This document shows, one piece after another, positions 1-10,463 of a stretch of DNA of 64,000 bases (position 1 is its first letter; every line of letters begins with the position of its first letter). Under the pieces are notes generated by a model. The model had not been told where the DNA came from, made no database searches, and saw nothing but the letters and a program-made list of their open reading frames with translations. The DNA is from Sepioteuthis lessoniana (lineage: Eukaryota > Mollusca > Cephalopoda > Myopsida > Loliginidae): contig OY757934.1 in assembly GCA_963585895.1 (NCBI GenBank), positions 43,893,513 to 43,957,512 of the forward strand. Direction: 5' to 3'. A program made the translations under genes and the position numbers.

Positions 1-16
1 CCCCACGAGGGTGGGG
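1..16. repeat. Perfect short hairpin at window edge
   Basis: CCCCAC and GTGGGG pair perfectly around a GAGG loop. It lies just outside the 3' end of a SINE E copy, and its role is unknown. Confidence 0.5.
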
Positions 17-137
17 AAGCATATATTGTCATCTACAGACAGACTGTTTTGTTGAATCATAATTCTTCAGTGTGGCTTTACACGTGAGATTCTCGAAGAT
101 GGGATCGAAACCCGGCTGACCCATACGCAGGCCAATA
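17..137 (-). mobile_element. SINE E copy with decayed hammerhead ribozyme
   Basis: This is a degenerate copy of the repeat seen intact at 22636-22785. Read on the minus strand it has a tRNA-like box B (GTTTCGATCCC), then a hammerhead-like segment at 75-33 with CTGAAGA and helix I arms CCACA/TGTAG. The GAAA core is changed (the G is now A) and helix II no longer pairs, so it should be inactive. The tRNA-like 5' part runs into an AT tract near 137. Confidence 0.6.
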
Positions 138-145
138 TATATATA

Positions 146-1499
146 GATATGTATGGCAACTGCATAATCTTTCACAGATCATCGCCGTCCTTCATAATCT
201 CACATTTCCACCATCAGCATCCTTCTTTCTAGTCAAGTAAAGTTCTACTAAATACGGATACTCATATACAGGACTCTCTACCGGGTCAGTACTTTTCACA
301 GGAAGACAAAACAATAATGTTAGCTTTAGACTCCCACCAACTATGTCAAGATATCTATCTACTTTCGTTTTTCTGGTCAGAACTGCATACGTCACGACTC
401 TTCCATTGATGTGAGACATTTTCGAGAGAAAGGCTGGCAAATACACACACATACGCACGCACACACACAGATCGGGAGGAGAGTAGTAGTCGGATGAAAA
501 GATCGTAAGGGAACATTTATACCTGGCATTATCGTAGCCAACACGTATACAAGTATATTCACGCATACACATAGATGCATACATGAATATACACATACAA
601 ACTTATACATGTACCCATATACAAGCATATAGACATGTATACGTACACATACATACACACATTCATATATACTCACATACACTCATGTATACAGACACAC
701 ATACACACAAACATACGTGAAAATGCTCACGCACACATAAGGAGAGAGAGAGAGAGAGGGAGGAGAATAGAGGTAGGATGAGGGGTTTAGCAGGTGCAAC
801 AAAATGGCAAGCAACAATTCCATTTCACCTAATGAACAAGTACATTCACATATATCACCACCAGATCCAACACAGTCGACAAATTTCTCTTCGCCTAGAG
901 ACACTGTGTTATTTACAGATATTTCCTTTTTTCTTTTTCTTTTTCTTTTTCGTTTTCTTTTTTTTTTTTTCTTTCTTTCTTTTTCTCTTTTCTTTTCTTC
1001 TTTGCCTGTCAGCTTCGCCCATAATCTGACAGAACATCTTAGAGCGGGAGTTTTCTCTGTGTGCATTCGACCCATCACACCTGCGTGCACGTGCCTGAAC
1101 ACTTGTGCGCATGCGTCGTATGAAGTTAATCTCATGTATGCACATGTATACATGTCGTGCACTCTGTATGTATGTGTGTGTGTCTTCACTTTATGTGTGT
1201 TATCATTACGTGTTTTCAGGACTTAGTATGTGTGTGTGTCTGTGTTTCTGTGTGTCTTCTGTGTGTCTTCTGTGTGAGTGTGTCCATTTTGTGTGTGTAA
1301 TCATTATTTTATCAGGATTTTGTATTTGTATGTGCGTGTGTCCGTTTTGTGCGTGTCATCATAATGTGTTTTCAGGCTCTAGTGTGCGTGTGAATGTGCG
1401 TGTGGGTCAACGCGTGCAGATATAAGTTGGGTATATTTTACTTGGTGTCGCACAATGATATTCCATTATTGACTTACCTCTAAAACTGTCTTCTGAAGT
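146..1499. other. Low-complexity DNA: CA-, CT- and TG-rich, no gene
   Basis: Degenerate (CA)/(CACATA) DNA covers about 440-730, a (GA)n run 741-765, a C/T tract about 925-1005 and degenerate TG-rich DNA about 1150-1420. Open frames across these tracts are compositional (Cys/Val/Tyr or Phe/Ser strings) and show no domain. I see no gene. Confidence 0.6.
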
Positions 1500-1510
1500 G
1501 GCGTCTTATC

Positions 1511-1794
1511 CATATTTACCCAACCCCTCCACTCGGGCAAGATATGACACAAGGTCAATTTTTAAGCGGAGTTTAACCGGTTTGAATTCATAGTTTTCCT
1601 TCTCCTAGACTAGTTGCCTCACCAAGGCTGAAGAAACCAGTCTGTCCTACTATTTACCCATAGCTGGAGGGAGAATAATTGGATTCATACCTTTCCCAAG
1701 GGTATTAGTGCAATGTGAAATGCAATCAGTCCTGTCTAGGATTTGAACTCGAGTCGCCGTGTCCATTTCCTATGACGATAACCATTACACCACA
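1511..1794 (-). mobile_element. SINE C, full-length, with exact target-site duplication
   Basis: A tRNA-like head (box A TGGTGTAATGG, box B GATTTGAACTC read on + as its complement) is followed by the central domain shared with SINE B and the C-type 3' tail that ends near CGGGCAAGATATGAC on +. An 11-bp duplication GGCGTCTTATC lies at 1500-1510 and 1795-1805, which fixes both ends. Confidence 0.85.
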
Positions 1795-1805
1795 GGCGTC
1801 TTATC

Positions 1806-2562
1806 AATTACACGATCATAGTTTTTTAAAGATCTACGGAGAGTTTTTATTTAAGGGTGTATTTTCATTTACATTTATGTGCAAGTTTCTCAATGAATGA
1901 TTGTCCACGATTGAGTTTTAACTTTTATTTGTAATGATGAGGATCAACACAGCATCCATAAACTTATGTCACTGATACTTTATGTATTCTGAAAAGGCTA
2001 ATGAATGAGATGTTATGTTACATCTGCGGGTGTCGAAACACCATAACTAATAATGTGTCTTACAGAAGATCTTTCCCTTTGACGAATATGGTGTGTGTGT
2101 GTGTGTGTGTGTGTAAACATCGATGACAGACATTGTAGTGGAAATAAACAGAGTACTCACAGTTGTCTTTATTAGAACATTTATTTACAAGGACAAACTC
2201 ATTTTGGTGGTACGCAATACAATCATCAATATGGGTTGAGCTGTGTGTCACAGCTTCCTCGGGAAAAGGTAGATTAATTTCACATTTGATTCGAGGATTT
2301 TTAAAGTCATCCCTCGTTTTCGCTGCCACTCATAATCTCGTCCTGTTTTCGTGTAAATACACGAGAACTCAAATCAGTAGGGGTAAAAAAAGAGGAGGTA
2401 ACTCCACGTGAAACAGAAAAGGGTTTAGCTCCCTTTGACCGTTAGATCGTCCTAAGAGGTTAATTTTTTGTTCATTTTTGGGGCATTCGCTTCAAGGACA
2501 CCAACTGGGTACCACGCTCGAGTTGTGAAAGAAGGAATCGTATTAAACGTTTACAAAAATAA
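1806..2562. other. AT-rich intergenic or intronic DNA with a (GT)n tract
   Basis: A (GT)12-13 microsatellite sits at 2090-2114. The rest is unremarkable AT-rich DNA. Short open frames on both strands here show no recognisable domain. Confidence 0.5.
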
Positions 2563-2725
2563 TCGTTATCTTTATCATCAATGCGTGCTGAGAGCTCAGC
2601 TTCCTTTGATTCTCTCTCGTCATTTTCCTTATCACTCTTGATAAGTCGGCATTCAGTGTCCGCAAAGAGTTGATGAATGTAAGTTTTTTGATGTGTCCAT
2701 GTACAAGAGTCCATGAGGGAATGTC
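2563..2725 (-). mobile_element. LINE-J 3' end fragment
   Basis: The minus-strand frame contains KTYIHQLFADTECRL followed by a degenerate NDERE stretch and a run ending IDDKDND. This matches the C-terminus seen in the other J copies (13.1-14.8, 49.9-50.9 and 53.6-53.9 kb), which ends in an Asp-rich (GAT)n tail. It is short and frameshifted. Confidence 0.5.
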
Positions 2726-2947
2726 GTTTATAAGTTCATCCTTATTTCCCTAGCAATGTCTTGATCGACTTACTCGGATGTTTTGTGAGATGGGTGGTAA
2801 GTAACCGTACAACAGCTGTTTTATAGCTTTTTGCTATCAGGATTTATTCAAAATGACACACAACATTTTTGTATAGTTCCCATCTAGCTTTTTCTTCCAC
2901 CTTTTTGTTAAATAACAGTTTGACTGAATCTTTTATTTAAGGGGTAG

Positions 2948-3263
2948 TGTAAATAATTTAAAAAGATTTAAATAATTGTCTAAAAACCGGAAAGTGTTCA
3001 TATCAAATAAGTTTAATTGCATTTAAGCTTGGCAGTCATTAGAGAATTGTAAAATCAGGTGACTAGAATCCTAGAAGTTAAAAGTTAGATTTTAACTGTA
3101 AATTAGTTCGCCTAGAGCTGTTGAAGGTCCCGCGCCTATTTTCTTCTATGATTAAAAGGACGCTCCCGACTTTAGTACGAAGTCGGTTTTGCTATAGAAA
3201 TAAATAAAGAATATGTGCACGGTGAATGTCTTGGTTATTCAACCCAGTAAAGAACGTGCGACA
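2948..3263 (+). mobile_element. Possible solo LTR, unclassified
   Basis: The segment begins TGT and ends ACA. It has a TTAAAAGG box near 3152, a GC-rich stretch with a short hairpin (CGACTT...AAGTCG), then AATAAATAAAG, the order expected of an LTR. I find no target-site duplication or second copy, so this is tentative. Confidence 0.25.
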
Positions 3264-3374
3264 GCCTGAAGCGGTGAAGAAAAGTAGGGCAATCATTGGC
3301 TGAAGGAGACAAGAACAAGATGGCGATACAACAGTTTTGTTAAAGTCAAAATGGTACTACTCTATAGGGTGACT

Positions 3375-3480
3375 AAAAGAAAGAAAGAAAGAAAGAAAAA
3401 GTGAGAAAGATGAACGAGAAAAAATGAAAGAAAAAATAAAAAAGAGAAAGAGATTATGAAGGCATATAATGAAGTAGGGC

Positions 3481-3511
<31 letters not shown>

Positions 3512-3755
3512 GATAATGAGAGAATAAAAGAAAGAAAGGTGAGAAAGAAGAACGAAAAAAGAATTTTAAAAAAAAGGAAAAAAAGTGGAAGAGATATTGA
3601 GGGAATGAAAAGAAGTAAGATAGACTGAAAGAAAGAAAAAAGAAAGAAAAAAAGAAGGAAGGAAAGAAAAGCAAAGAAAGAAAGAAAGAAACAGTGGAAG
3701 AGAAAAGAAAGAAAGAAAGAAACAGTGGAAGAAAGAAAGAAAGACGCAGTAAATG
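3375..3755. repeat. (AAAG)n microsatellite region
   Basis: A/G-rich, AAAG-based DNA of about 380 bp with interruptions. The long Phe/Ser frames on the opposite strand are translations of this tract and not genes. Confidence 0.85.
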
Positions 3756-3848
3756 AAAATACCAATATGCATAAATAATGAAGAATCGATATATGTTCTA
3801 TTCTGAGTCAGAACAAATCCCTGATAACTATCATCTGCTTAAGCATAA

Positions 3849-3852
<4 letters not shown>

Positions 3853-3916
<64 letters not shown>
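3853..3916. repeat. Compound (CT)n(AT)n microsatellite
   Basis: About 15 CT units run directly into about 15 AT units. Confidence 0.9.
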
Positions 3917-3920
<4 letters not shown>

Positions 3921-4029
3921 CTGTGTATATGTGTGTGTATTTAAAGGTAGCAGTTTTTATAGAGGGTATTTGATATAGAGCAAATATAGGTAATAAAATA
4001 AAAAAAATCAAAGAGGAAGTCCCCGTGTC

Positions 4030-4160
4030 TTAGGGGAGTCCAGATGGCGTAGTGGCTAACGTGCTGGACTGTCACATTCAAAATAAACTTTTTGCACGAG
4101 CCATATCCGGGACGACCTGTCCCTTTCTGCCACTCTCCAGATGGGTGAACCAAAAAAGAA
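4030..4160 (+). mobile_element. SINE B-type head joined to a different body
   Basis: GATGGCGTAGTGGCTAACG matches the SINE B tRNA-like head, including box A TGGCGTAGTGG. After about 30 bases the sequence departs from SINE B. It is either a degraded copy or another SINE family sharing the head. Confidence 0.45.
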
Positions 4161-4670
4161 TTTACAATCTGCTAGTCTGTAACTAGAATAGCAAACCGTT
4201 GCTCTTCCCTTAGTGAACAAGTCCTTCAAAAATGTTTTTTACAGTTTTTTACGATCAAACTTTTTAAAATTTGAAATAGCCGGCAACTATCAGGTATCTT
4301 GTCAATATTTATTCGTCCTTTTCTTGATCAAAATTTGGGATCCCACTATTTTGCACGATGGTAGTTTTAAGGTGCTACATTTTTTCGATTTCTATTTCGA
4401 GATCTTTGCATTTATTTTATTATATTATTTAAGTGATTTGTTATTCGCTAGCACTGACATATCAATTTGAAGACCTGGTTTTCTTTTATTGTGCTTAACC
4501 ACAATGTTTGGTATATTGCTCTTTATTTTTCTGTCAGTTTGGAAGGCAACGTCCCCGAGAATAGTAACTTTGTTGGTTTCTTTTAATGGTTCTGGTTGGT
4601 GTTTATATCATTTTTCAGATTTCTGTATTCCATAGTTTTTGCATATTTTCCTATGAATATAATGTCATAT

Positions 4671-5189
4671 TGTTATATAATAGCCGAGGGATTTCGGTTC
4701 ATGCCTTTAAGTTTAGTTAGGCTGAGAACCTTTCGGCTCAGCACATGGGTTAGTTGGGTGCAACATTGAGGCAGGTGTTAACGCGGGCACGCTGGCGGAT
4801 GGAGGTGTCACTCAGATGTCATAATAGTCCTAGACGAAATGGGGTGACAGGTTGCGGGTGACGTCACGCACCGGAAGCGCGCAGAGGTTTGTGTGAGATT
4901 TGAAGAAAGCTAGGGTTGAGAATTAGACGCCAAACGAGAAGGATCGACTTTTGGAGCTCGCAGACGCGAGGCGAACGTGCGCTTTAATGGGGCCACACGA
5001 GTTGGGGGCCAAATGAATAAGACAGCATAGAAGATTGTGTCTCTCCTCCTTACGTCGAAACCTTTAACTCAAAGTTAATAAAAAGGTTTCGTACCTGAAC
5101 AAGAAGTCGTTGCGTGTTTTCGAATTCCGAGATTCCTATGTTCTTTATATATTCTATAGTAATGAACATTATATGTCCATTTCGCACAT
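4671..5189 (+). mobile_element. Solo LTR of family G, copy 1
   Basis: The copy starts TGTTATATAATAGCC and ends TTTCGCACA (TG...CA). It contains TGACGTCA at 4859-4866, a GC-rich middle, and TAATAAAAAGG near 5076 as polyadenylation signal. Two sister copies lie at 12139-12630 and 46790-47312 in the same orientation. No internal retroviral genes adjoin it. Confidence 0.65.
4859..4866. promoter_or_regulatory. CRE-type palindrome TGACGTCA in LTR-G
   Basis: A perfect CREB/ATF-class octamer. It recurs at the matching place in all three LTR-G copies (12338-12345 and 46974-46981), so it belongs to the element and did not arise at one site by chance. Confidence 0.5.
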
Positions 5190-5302
5190 AGCGTTAATTA
5201 TGTATATGAATATGGTACAATATTTTATCATGCCTTTCTTTATATTCTGTTTTAGGATTTGGTAATCGAACAATTCAGTTTTTCGTTCGTACAATCTACA
5301 TA

Positions 5303-5530
5303 TTGGTTTGGTTTGGTTTCTTTGTTAAATGGCATATCAACCTTCGTCGGTTATTTAATGTCAAATCCATCCTTTTTAGAAGGACAGTAGTGATACTATT
5401 CAACCCATAGCCGGGAGGATATGGGGTTTATACTTTTCCCCAGAGTATTTGTCCGAAAGTGAACGTAATAGCGCGACTGGAGTTCGAACTTGCTTACTAC
5501 TATACCGCAGTCCAACGCTTTAACCATGGT
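5303..5530 (-). mobile_element. SINE B copy
   Basis: Read on minus it has a tRNA-like head with box B GAGTTCGAAC... mutated to AAGTTCGAAC, then CGCTATTACGTTCACTTTCGG, the central domain, and the tail TTGGCATTAAATAACC-like followed by (CCAAA)n, which appears on + as (GGTTT)n at 5303. Confidence 0.75.
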
Positions 5531-5577
5531 TATAAGCTCTAGTCCCGTGCTGCTTAACCCCACTGCTTCCGCCTTCT

Positions 5578-5850
5578 TTCAAGTACTTTTCAGTCATCCA
5601 TCAGTTTTTATTATATCTCTATCGGCATTTTTAATTTTTTTGTGTATTTCGTCCCTGTGGGCTTTTTTTTTTACCTTGGCTTTTTTAAATTGATTTAGTC
5701 CTTGTGCTTTTTGCTGCTTCTTTTGCTTTATCTTTATGGTTATTTCTTTCGGTATGAGGTTAGGTTGTTTAACAAGTTTATTAATTTCTTCACTTATTGA
5801 ATATTTTTTCTTTTTCTTCTCATGTGAGTTTACTAATTGTAGCATCTAGT
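5578..5850 (-). mobile_element. LINE-M, 3' coding segment
   Basis: An open minus-strand stretch of about 83 residues rich in Lys (EEINKLVKQPNLIPKEI, KIKQKKQQKAQGLNQFKKAK) is the C-terminal part of a non-LTR retrotransposon ORF. It is separated by SINE D from the next LINE-M piece at 6111-6250. Order and strand agree with one 5'-to-3' element running from 8700 down to 5578. Confidence 0.55.
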
Positions 5851-6112
5851 GAGTAAGTAAAGTTGGCGACCGTAGTCGAGGGCGATCAGAAGGCTCCCTT
5901 TTCAATAGCTACTACACCGAGGTGTAGGGGAGGGCGCTACTCCTTTCCCTGGATTCCTCCACTTTACCCTTAATACGTAACTTATATCTCTGAGTGTTAA
6001 GCAACGAGGTATCACGTACCGTTTTTAAAGTCTTTGGTATGACGCAAACAGGGATTGAACCCAGGTCTCCCGGACCATTGGCGAACACTCTACCCACTAG
6101 GCCAATGAGTAG
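5851..6112 (-). mobile_element. SINE D inserted in LINE-M
   Basis: On the minus strand there is a tRNA-like head with GGCCTAGTGGGTAGAGTG (box A region) and GGTTCAATCCC (box B), then a body ending in a stretch that reads GTAAAGTTGGCGACC on +. Flanks GAGTAAGTA and GAGTAGGTA form an imperfect (8/9) target-site duplication. The open frame across it is not a gene. Confidence 0.75.
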
Positions 6113-6250
6113 GTATCTAATCTGTCGAAATGTCAAAGAATTTTTATCCTATAGTATTTGTATTGTAGGTTAATTCTAGTTGGATTATACCTCTTCTACC
6201 ATTTTCTCTCTTGATGTAGAGACGTTCTATATCTGCTCTTCGGTGAGGCA
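6111..6250 (-). mobile_element. LINE-M, middle coding segment
   Basis: The minus-strand translation contains RLYIKRENGRRGIIQLELTY, the conserved post-RT block of many non-LTR elements (RLYxxRxxGGRGxxxLE). It sits between the nested SINE D and the nested element A. Confidence 0.65.
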
Positions 6251-6258
6251 TTCAATTG

Positions 6259-6661
6259 GGTTTGGTTTGGTTTTATGGCATATCAACCATTGTAGGTTAT
6301 TCAATGCCAATTCCATTTTTATTCATATGAACAGTTCTAGTTCAAACTAGTCAGTTTAGCATAAGATAAGTTTCAAATCCAACATCAGTTCTATTTCAAA
6401 CAATTCAGTTTAACATAAGTACACAATTTAGTTCTATTTGACCTATAGACAGGACCCTATCAGATACTACCACTCCGGGTCAGAGTGGACCTGGGAGCGA
6501 TGGCAATATCGGGGTACTCTACATTCCCCAAAGCTCCAGCATTACTGAAGCCTTACAATCAGATTATTCAGTGTCATATCCAGGACACTTGTTGGGGGAG
6601 TTTTACTCCTCTGCAGAGATACAGTCGATGTATTCTGCAGTCCCTGCCAACTGGGCATTGA
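6259..6661 (-). mobile_element. Element A inserted in LINE-M
   Basis: On + it begins with (GGTTT)n, then GGCATATCAACC, short internal repeats, the conserved module, and ends AACTGGGCA. Imperfect duplications GCATTCAATTG (6248-6258) and GCATTCGATTG (6662-6672) flank it, so the insertion split the LINE-M reading frame. Confidence 0.8.
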
Positions 6662-6672
6662 AGCATTCGATT

Positions 6673-8700
6673 GAAAGTTATTAGTTTCTTGTCTTTAGCA
6701 TCCATCTTTTTTTTTTATTTTAGCTAACGCCCAGATTATATTAAAACTATATGACTGGTATTAACCGGATGTTAATTAATATAAGTTTATTTTTTGCATT
6801 CAGTTCTGTTCTTCATACGGTTCTTATTTTCCTATGGAATTCCTTTTTATTTTTTCTTTATTTATATTGATGATTGATACCATTCGCCTCATTATTTCCT
6901 ATACATTAATCATATTTATTGCGTTCAAAGTCTATAATGTCCGCGTTTATATTTAAAATGATATTGTTTTTTATTTTACTAGCAAGATTTCCTTAATGTG
7001 ACTTATGCACGTTTGTCCAGACCAAATTGCATCCCTATACCGTCATTAAATCTTTTTATAATGTCTAGTAGACCTTCTAGATTGTCATCATATCTTTAAT
7101 ATAACTTCAAATCGTCTATATAGAATAGGTGGTTTATTTATAGTAGTAGTTTCTTGTCTTTAGCATCCATAACTTCATAGCACCGTTAAGAATATCGAGA
7201 GAGGATGAGGAAAGAAACAAAGAAGAAACTCAAGTCTGCCAAAGAAACATCTCTTCTATTCGAGACCCGGGGCACTCCGAACAACCTGCAGACTTTATAA
7301 AAATTCAAAGTCCCAGACTTTAGAGACATTAATGTCATACTAACCGCACCTCATCGTCACTCTTCGTTTCTCGATATTCTTTCTTCTTTTTGCCAGAAAA
7401 GCAAACATTATTTGCTTGTTATTTATTGTCTCACAAACGTATTTAAAAAAAAAAATCTTTGTTATTTGTTAACAACGGGTTTTCTCTGTTCTTTGAGTCG
7501 CTAGACAATCTAGCCTCTAATATCACCTGACCGTTAGAAGAGGATCCGGCTGAATTGTGTCACTGCCCCACTTCGTGGATCTTTCAAACACAGCGTGGGC
7601 ACTAAGGACTTGACAAAGCAACCAGTCGGAAGTAAATGTGGTAGTCACGAACACAACAGACGCAACAAAAACTGTGACTAGTAGTCATATCACATTGGGC
7701 CCCGTGACTAGCATAAGACCACAGTAGTTTTACATCCTTAGTCTGTGTTTTTAAGTTCTATAAAGAGAAGTGTAAGAACTAAACAGCAACAACAAAAAGG
7801 GGAGAAAATTAGTCTTCTTAGAAGGTTATTTTGTTAATGTTCACATTATTAGTTTTGAACATACCTTTTACAAGGATTAATCTGACGTTCGTATGTTACC
7901 TTTTTATATTGTATTTTAGGAATGTTATTATGATTGGAAATATCTTTAAGACGTTTACAACTTTTAGAATTCATTCGTGAGGTACGCTATCAAAAGTTTT
8001 TTTGTTGTCAAACCAAGCCATATTTAGATTTTTCTGTTTAAATTGATAATTCTCCATGATCATCTTATTTATGAAGGACTGATCTTTTCAGCCATATATT
8101 TCTTTTTTGCAAGTCTTTTATTCTAAAGAAAAATGTCCTTAAGTTCTATGAATTTGAATATTCTCTCCTTTAGAAACGATTTTATATGTTGTGGGATTGG
8201 TTGCTAGTTTTTTGCGTTTGTTTTTTTCCTATGTTTTTGGTAGCAAATATGTTACTCCTACTGTGAGAGAATCAGGTATTTTTTTCAGGTTCTTTAACGA
8301 TTTCTGAAATAAGTTTCGTCAGGAGTTAACGTGTGGTGGATAGGTGGTAGAACCTAAAATTTATTTTTTCTTTTCCAGCTGACTTCCATTTATGAGTGCG
8401 TTTAAGTATATTTATAATCTCCTCGATTGTAATATCTTTGTACATTTGCGGTTCATTATTTTTATGAGTGTCTTTAATATTTTCAACCCACCTTACTTTT
8501 TTTATTATATGATTTCTTATGGCTCCATATATTACTCCAATATAATTTCAGTTCTTCAATCGTGGGGGCTTCCTTTACATTCATTGTTCTTTTCCTATTT
8601 CTTGATAGAAGTGTTTTTGGGTCGTCTTGAAATATTTTGTTGTGTCGAAAGAATTTTGTCTGTTTTTCATATCTTCGAATAAGAAGAGAAAAATTGAAGC
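6673..8700 (-). mobile_element. LINE-M reverse transcriptase remnant
   Basis: Read on minus from 8700 downward, several frames give a non-LTR reverse transcriptase in the right order: a HKWKSAGKEKI block followed by ILPKT-like text near 8400-8250 (WKSPG...LLPK motif), NLNMAWFDNKKTFDSVPHE near 8030-7960 (RT block with the catalytic Asp), then INHLFYIDDLKLY near 7133-7100 (the YxDD active site), EFGLDK-like text, and SYSFNIIWALA near 6740. Many stops and shifts make it dead. The interval 7134-7830 should hold about 200 bp of RT but is longer; it has unassigned sequence and a local duplication (TTTCTTGTCTTTAGCATCCA occurs at about 6685 and 7148). The clade is not assigned. Confidence 0.75.
7134..7830. 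other. Unassigned insert or rearrangement inside LINE-M
   Basis: The sequence does not fit the reverse transcriptase frame on either side. It holds repeated TGACTAG-type words (7675-7710) and no open frame of note. It may be an old solo LTR or a rearranged piece of the LINE. Confidence 0.35.
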
Positions 8701-9062
8701 AAAAAAAATGTAACTAAATTTCGTTTTCTTATTATTATTTTCATATAAAAATGTACAGTTGCCAAAAAATAGTCTAAAAATAATTTATTCATTATCCTGA
8801 ACCTTGGAAAACATATTAAGACTGTTCTGAATTATATTTTGATTATTTTTCCGCGTGTACGTCACCTGTACTAACATCTTATCCCCTGACTATAAGTCAC
8901 GCTATGTAGACGCTTGATTAGCCACTTTTCGCATATTTTCGTTGGTGATTGTGTACACCACAATAAATTTCGAGTAACGGACTTCTGGTATCCATAATTT
9001 AAAAATTTTACTATGTATATATATATAGTACAATTTGATGGAGACTCAAACTCAGTTAAGTC
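8701..9062. other. AT-rich DNA, nothing recognised
   Basis: No domain or family repeat is seen. CACAATAAATTTCG near 8960 resembles part of the hammerhead-bearing segment that follows at 9063. Confidence 0.4.
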
Positions 9063-9121
9063 GTCATAATAAATTTATTTCGGCGGAGAATATTACTCGA
9101 CTCTCCGTCTCGTCAGATGAC
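9063..9121 (-). ncRNA. Hammerhead-type ribozyme motif (type I)
   Basis: On the minus strand the three-helix hammerhead can be drawn. Helix I is GTCAT (9121-9117) with ATGAC (9067-9063), five perfect pairs. The first core strand is CTGACGA (9116-9110). Helix II has CGGAGA with TCTCCG plus a G-C closing pair and one A-C mismatch. The second core strand is GAAA. Helix III is ATAA/TTAT with a two-base loop. The cleavage position would follow ATT, an allowed NUH triplet. All invariant core bases are present. Penelope-like retroelements are known to carry such motifs in their flanking repeats, but no Penelope coding sequence is seen near this one. Confidence 0.65.
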
Positions 9122-9182
9122 TATTTACATGCTTCTCTCGCGTCGCAGAATAGCAAATGTGGAGTTACAGTTCATATTCAGA

Positions 9183-9262
9183 AGATAAAATAAAAGAATA
9201 AAAAAATAAAAAATAGAAAATAAAAATAAAAATAAAATAGAAATAAGCATAAAAATAAGACT
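9183..9262. repeat. (AAATA)n A-rich simple repeat
   Basis: About 80 bp of AAATA/AAAAT units, possibly a retroelement tail. Confidence 0.7.
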
Positions 9263-9494
9263 AAAAGTAGAAATCAAATTACAAATTATTTCATTCATAG
9301 GCGTGGGCAGAGGGGGTCAAAATGTTAGGTGTTAGAACGATTAAGAAACAGGAGTGGAATTAATCTGCCGGTCAATCCCTCCCAATTTTGCGCTCTTGTG
9401 GCTTTTTTTTCATAGCAGGTGTGATTTTCCAAACAAACTAAGATCGTATAACTAATGGCTATCTCATAAATGATCTACAGTTATTCCTAATACT

Positions 9495-9720
9495 CTGTTT
9501 GTACTTAGTTGTAATATCAATATTTTAAGAACCAATCTAATAATAAAGTTCATGAGCATTTTAAACTGGGAAACACTTTATACTAAGTTAAAATATCAGG
9601 GTTTTAAGATACCATGTGTTAATAAAATTCTCAATCATTTTCACCAGGTGAACACTTCATACTTAGTAGCAATATCTATACTTTAAAAACAAATATCTTT
9701 CAAAATAATTTTAAACATTT
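9495..9720. repeat. Diverged ~80 bp tandem repeat, 3 units
   Basis: The phrase TACTTAGTTGTAATATCAAT recurs in variant form at about 9502, 9581 and 9661. The same words appear at 53985-54060 after a GGCATGTCAACC head, so the array belongs to another dispersed family (K). Confidence 0.55.
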
Positions 9721-10463
9721 TCTCAAAGAGATAATTTTGACCAATCGATAGGGAACTTATAGGTATTGCCACTCTGAGTTAGAAAGAATCTATTGTTATA
9801 TACTGACCTTCGACCGAGCTGTCAATCAAGAGATGCCCCTGCGTAAATAAGCGGAAGAACAGCGGAAGCAGGTGAACGTTAGAAAATAATATAACCAGGT
9901 GTCTGGGCGGTTAGGGTCAGTTAGAGACAGGATGCCGAAGTGAGAACCAGCTGCAGACTGAGGGCTTTAGGCTATTAGTGACCTCCGGTTGAGCAACCCA
10001 AGCCAAGATGCGAAAGAAGTACTGCTATGATCGAGGAAGAACTTGGGTCAATATAGCAGTCCGTCCTTGTCTCCATTCATTTCTCACACACAACAAACAT
10101 CACCCTTTTCGAAAATAAAGTGTGAGAGATTTATATTTTTATAAAGAAGTGTATTCGTTCGTTATTGAAGTCGTAATTATCAGTTGATTATGTTCCCGTG
10201 TATATTTGTATACGTGCAGTTGTATGTGGCTGTACAACACTGAGAGTAATGACAATAAAGGGATGACTCCATATCCCCAGAGATCAAAAACTTGATCCTC
10301 CTCTCTAGATGCAGTTTAATGTCATACCCAGGGCTTTTTAAAATGGTAGTGGCAATATTTAGTAGTTTTAACATCATAAGTTCCTTATGAAACAGTATAC
10401 AAACCGAATTACCACTTGAGTTTAGAGACGCCATTTAAATGTATATCGTATGAGATCGGCGGT
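9721..10463. other. Gap with an old element A fragment
   Basis: Positions about 10225-10345 carry a degraded A 5' module in reverse (GAGAGTAATGACAATAAAGG, then GATGCAGTTTAATGTCATAC). The rest has no recognisable content. Confidence 0.45.

Noticed and set aside
3357-3772. Long minus-strand Phe/Ser open frames
   Set aside because: They are translations of an (AAAG)n microsatellite.
5912-6136. Open frame across 74 codons
   Set aside because: It lies in SINE D; the same frame recurs in the D copies at 14011-14196 and 17036-17221.
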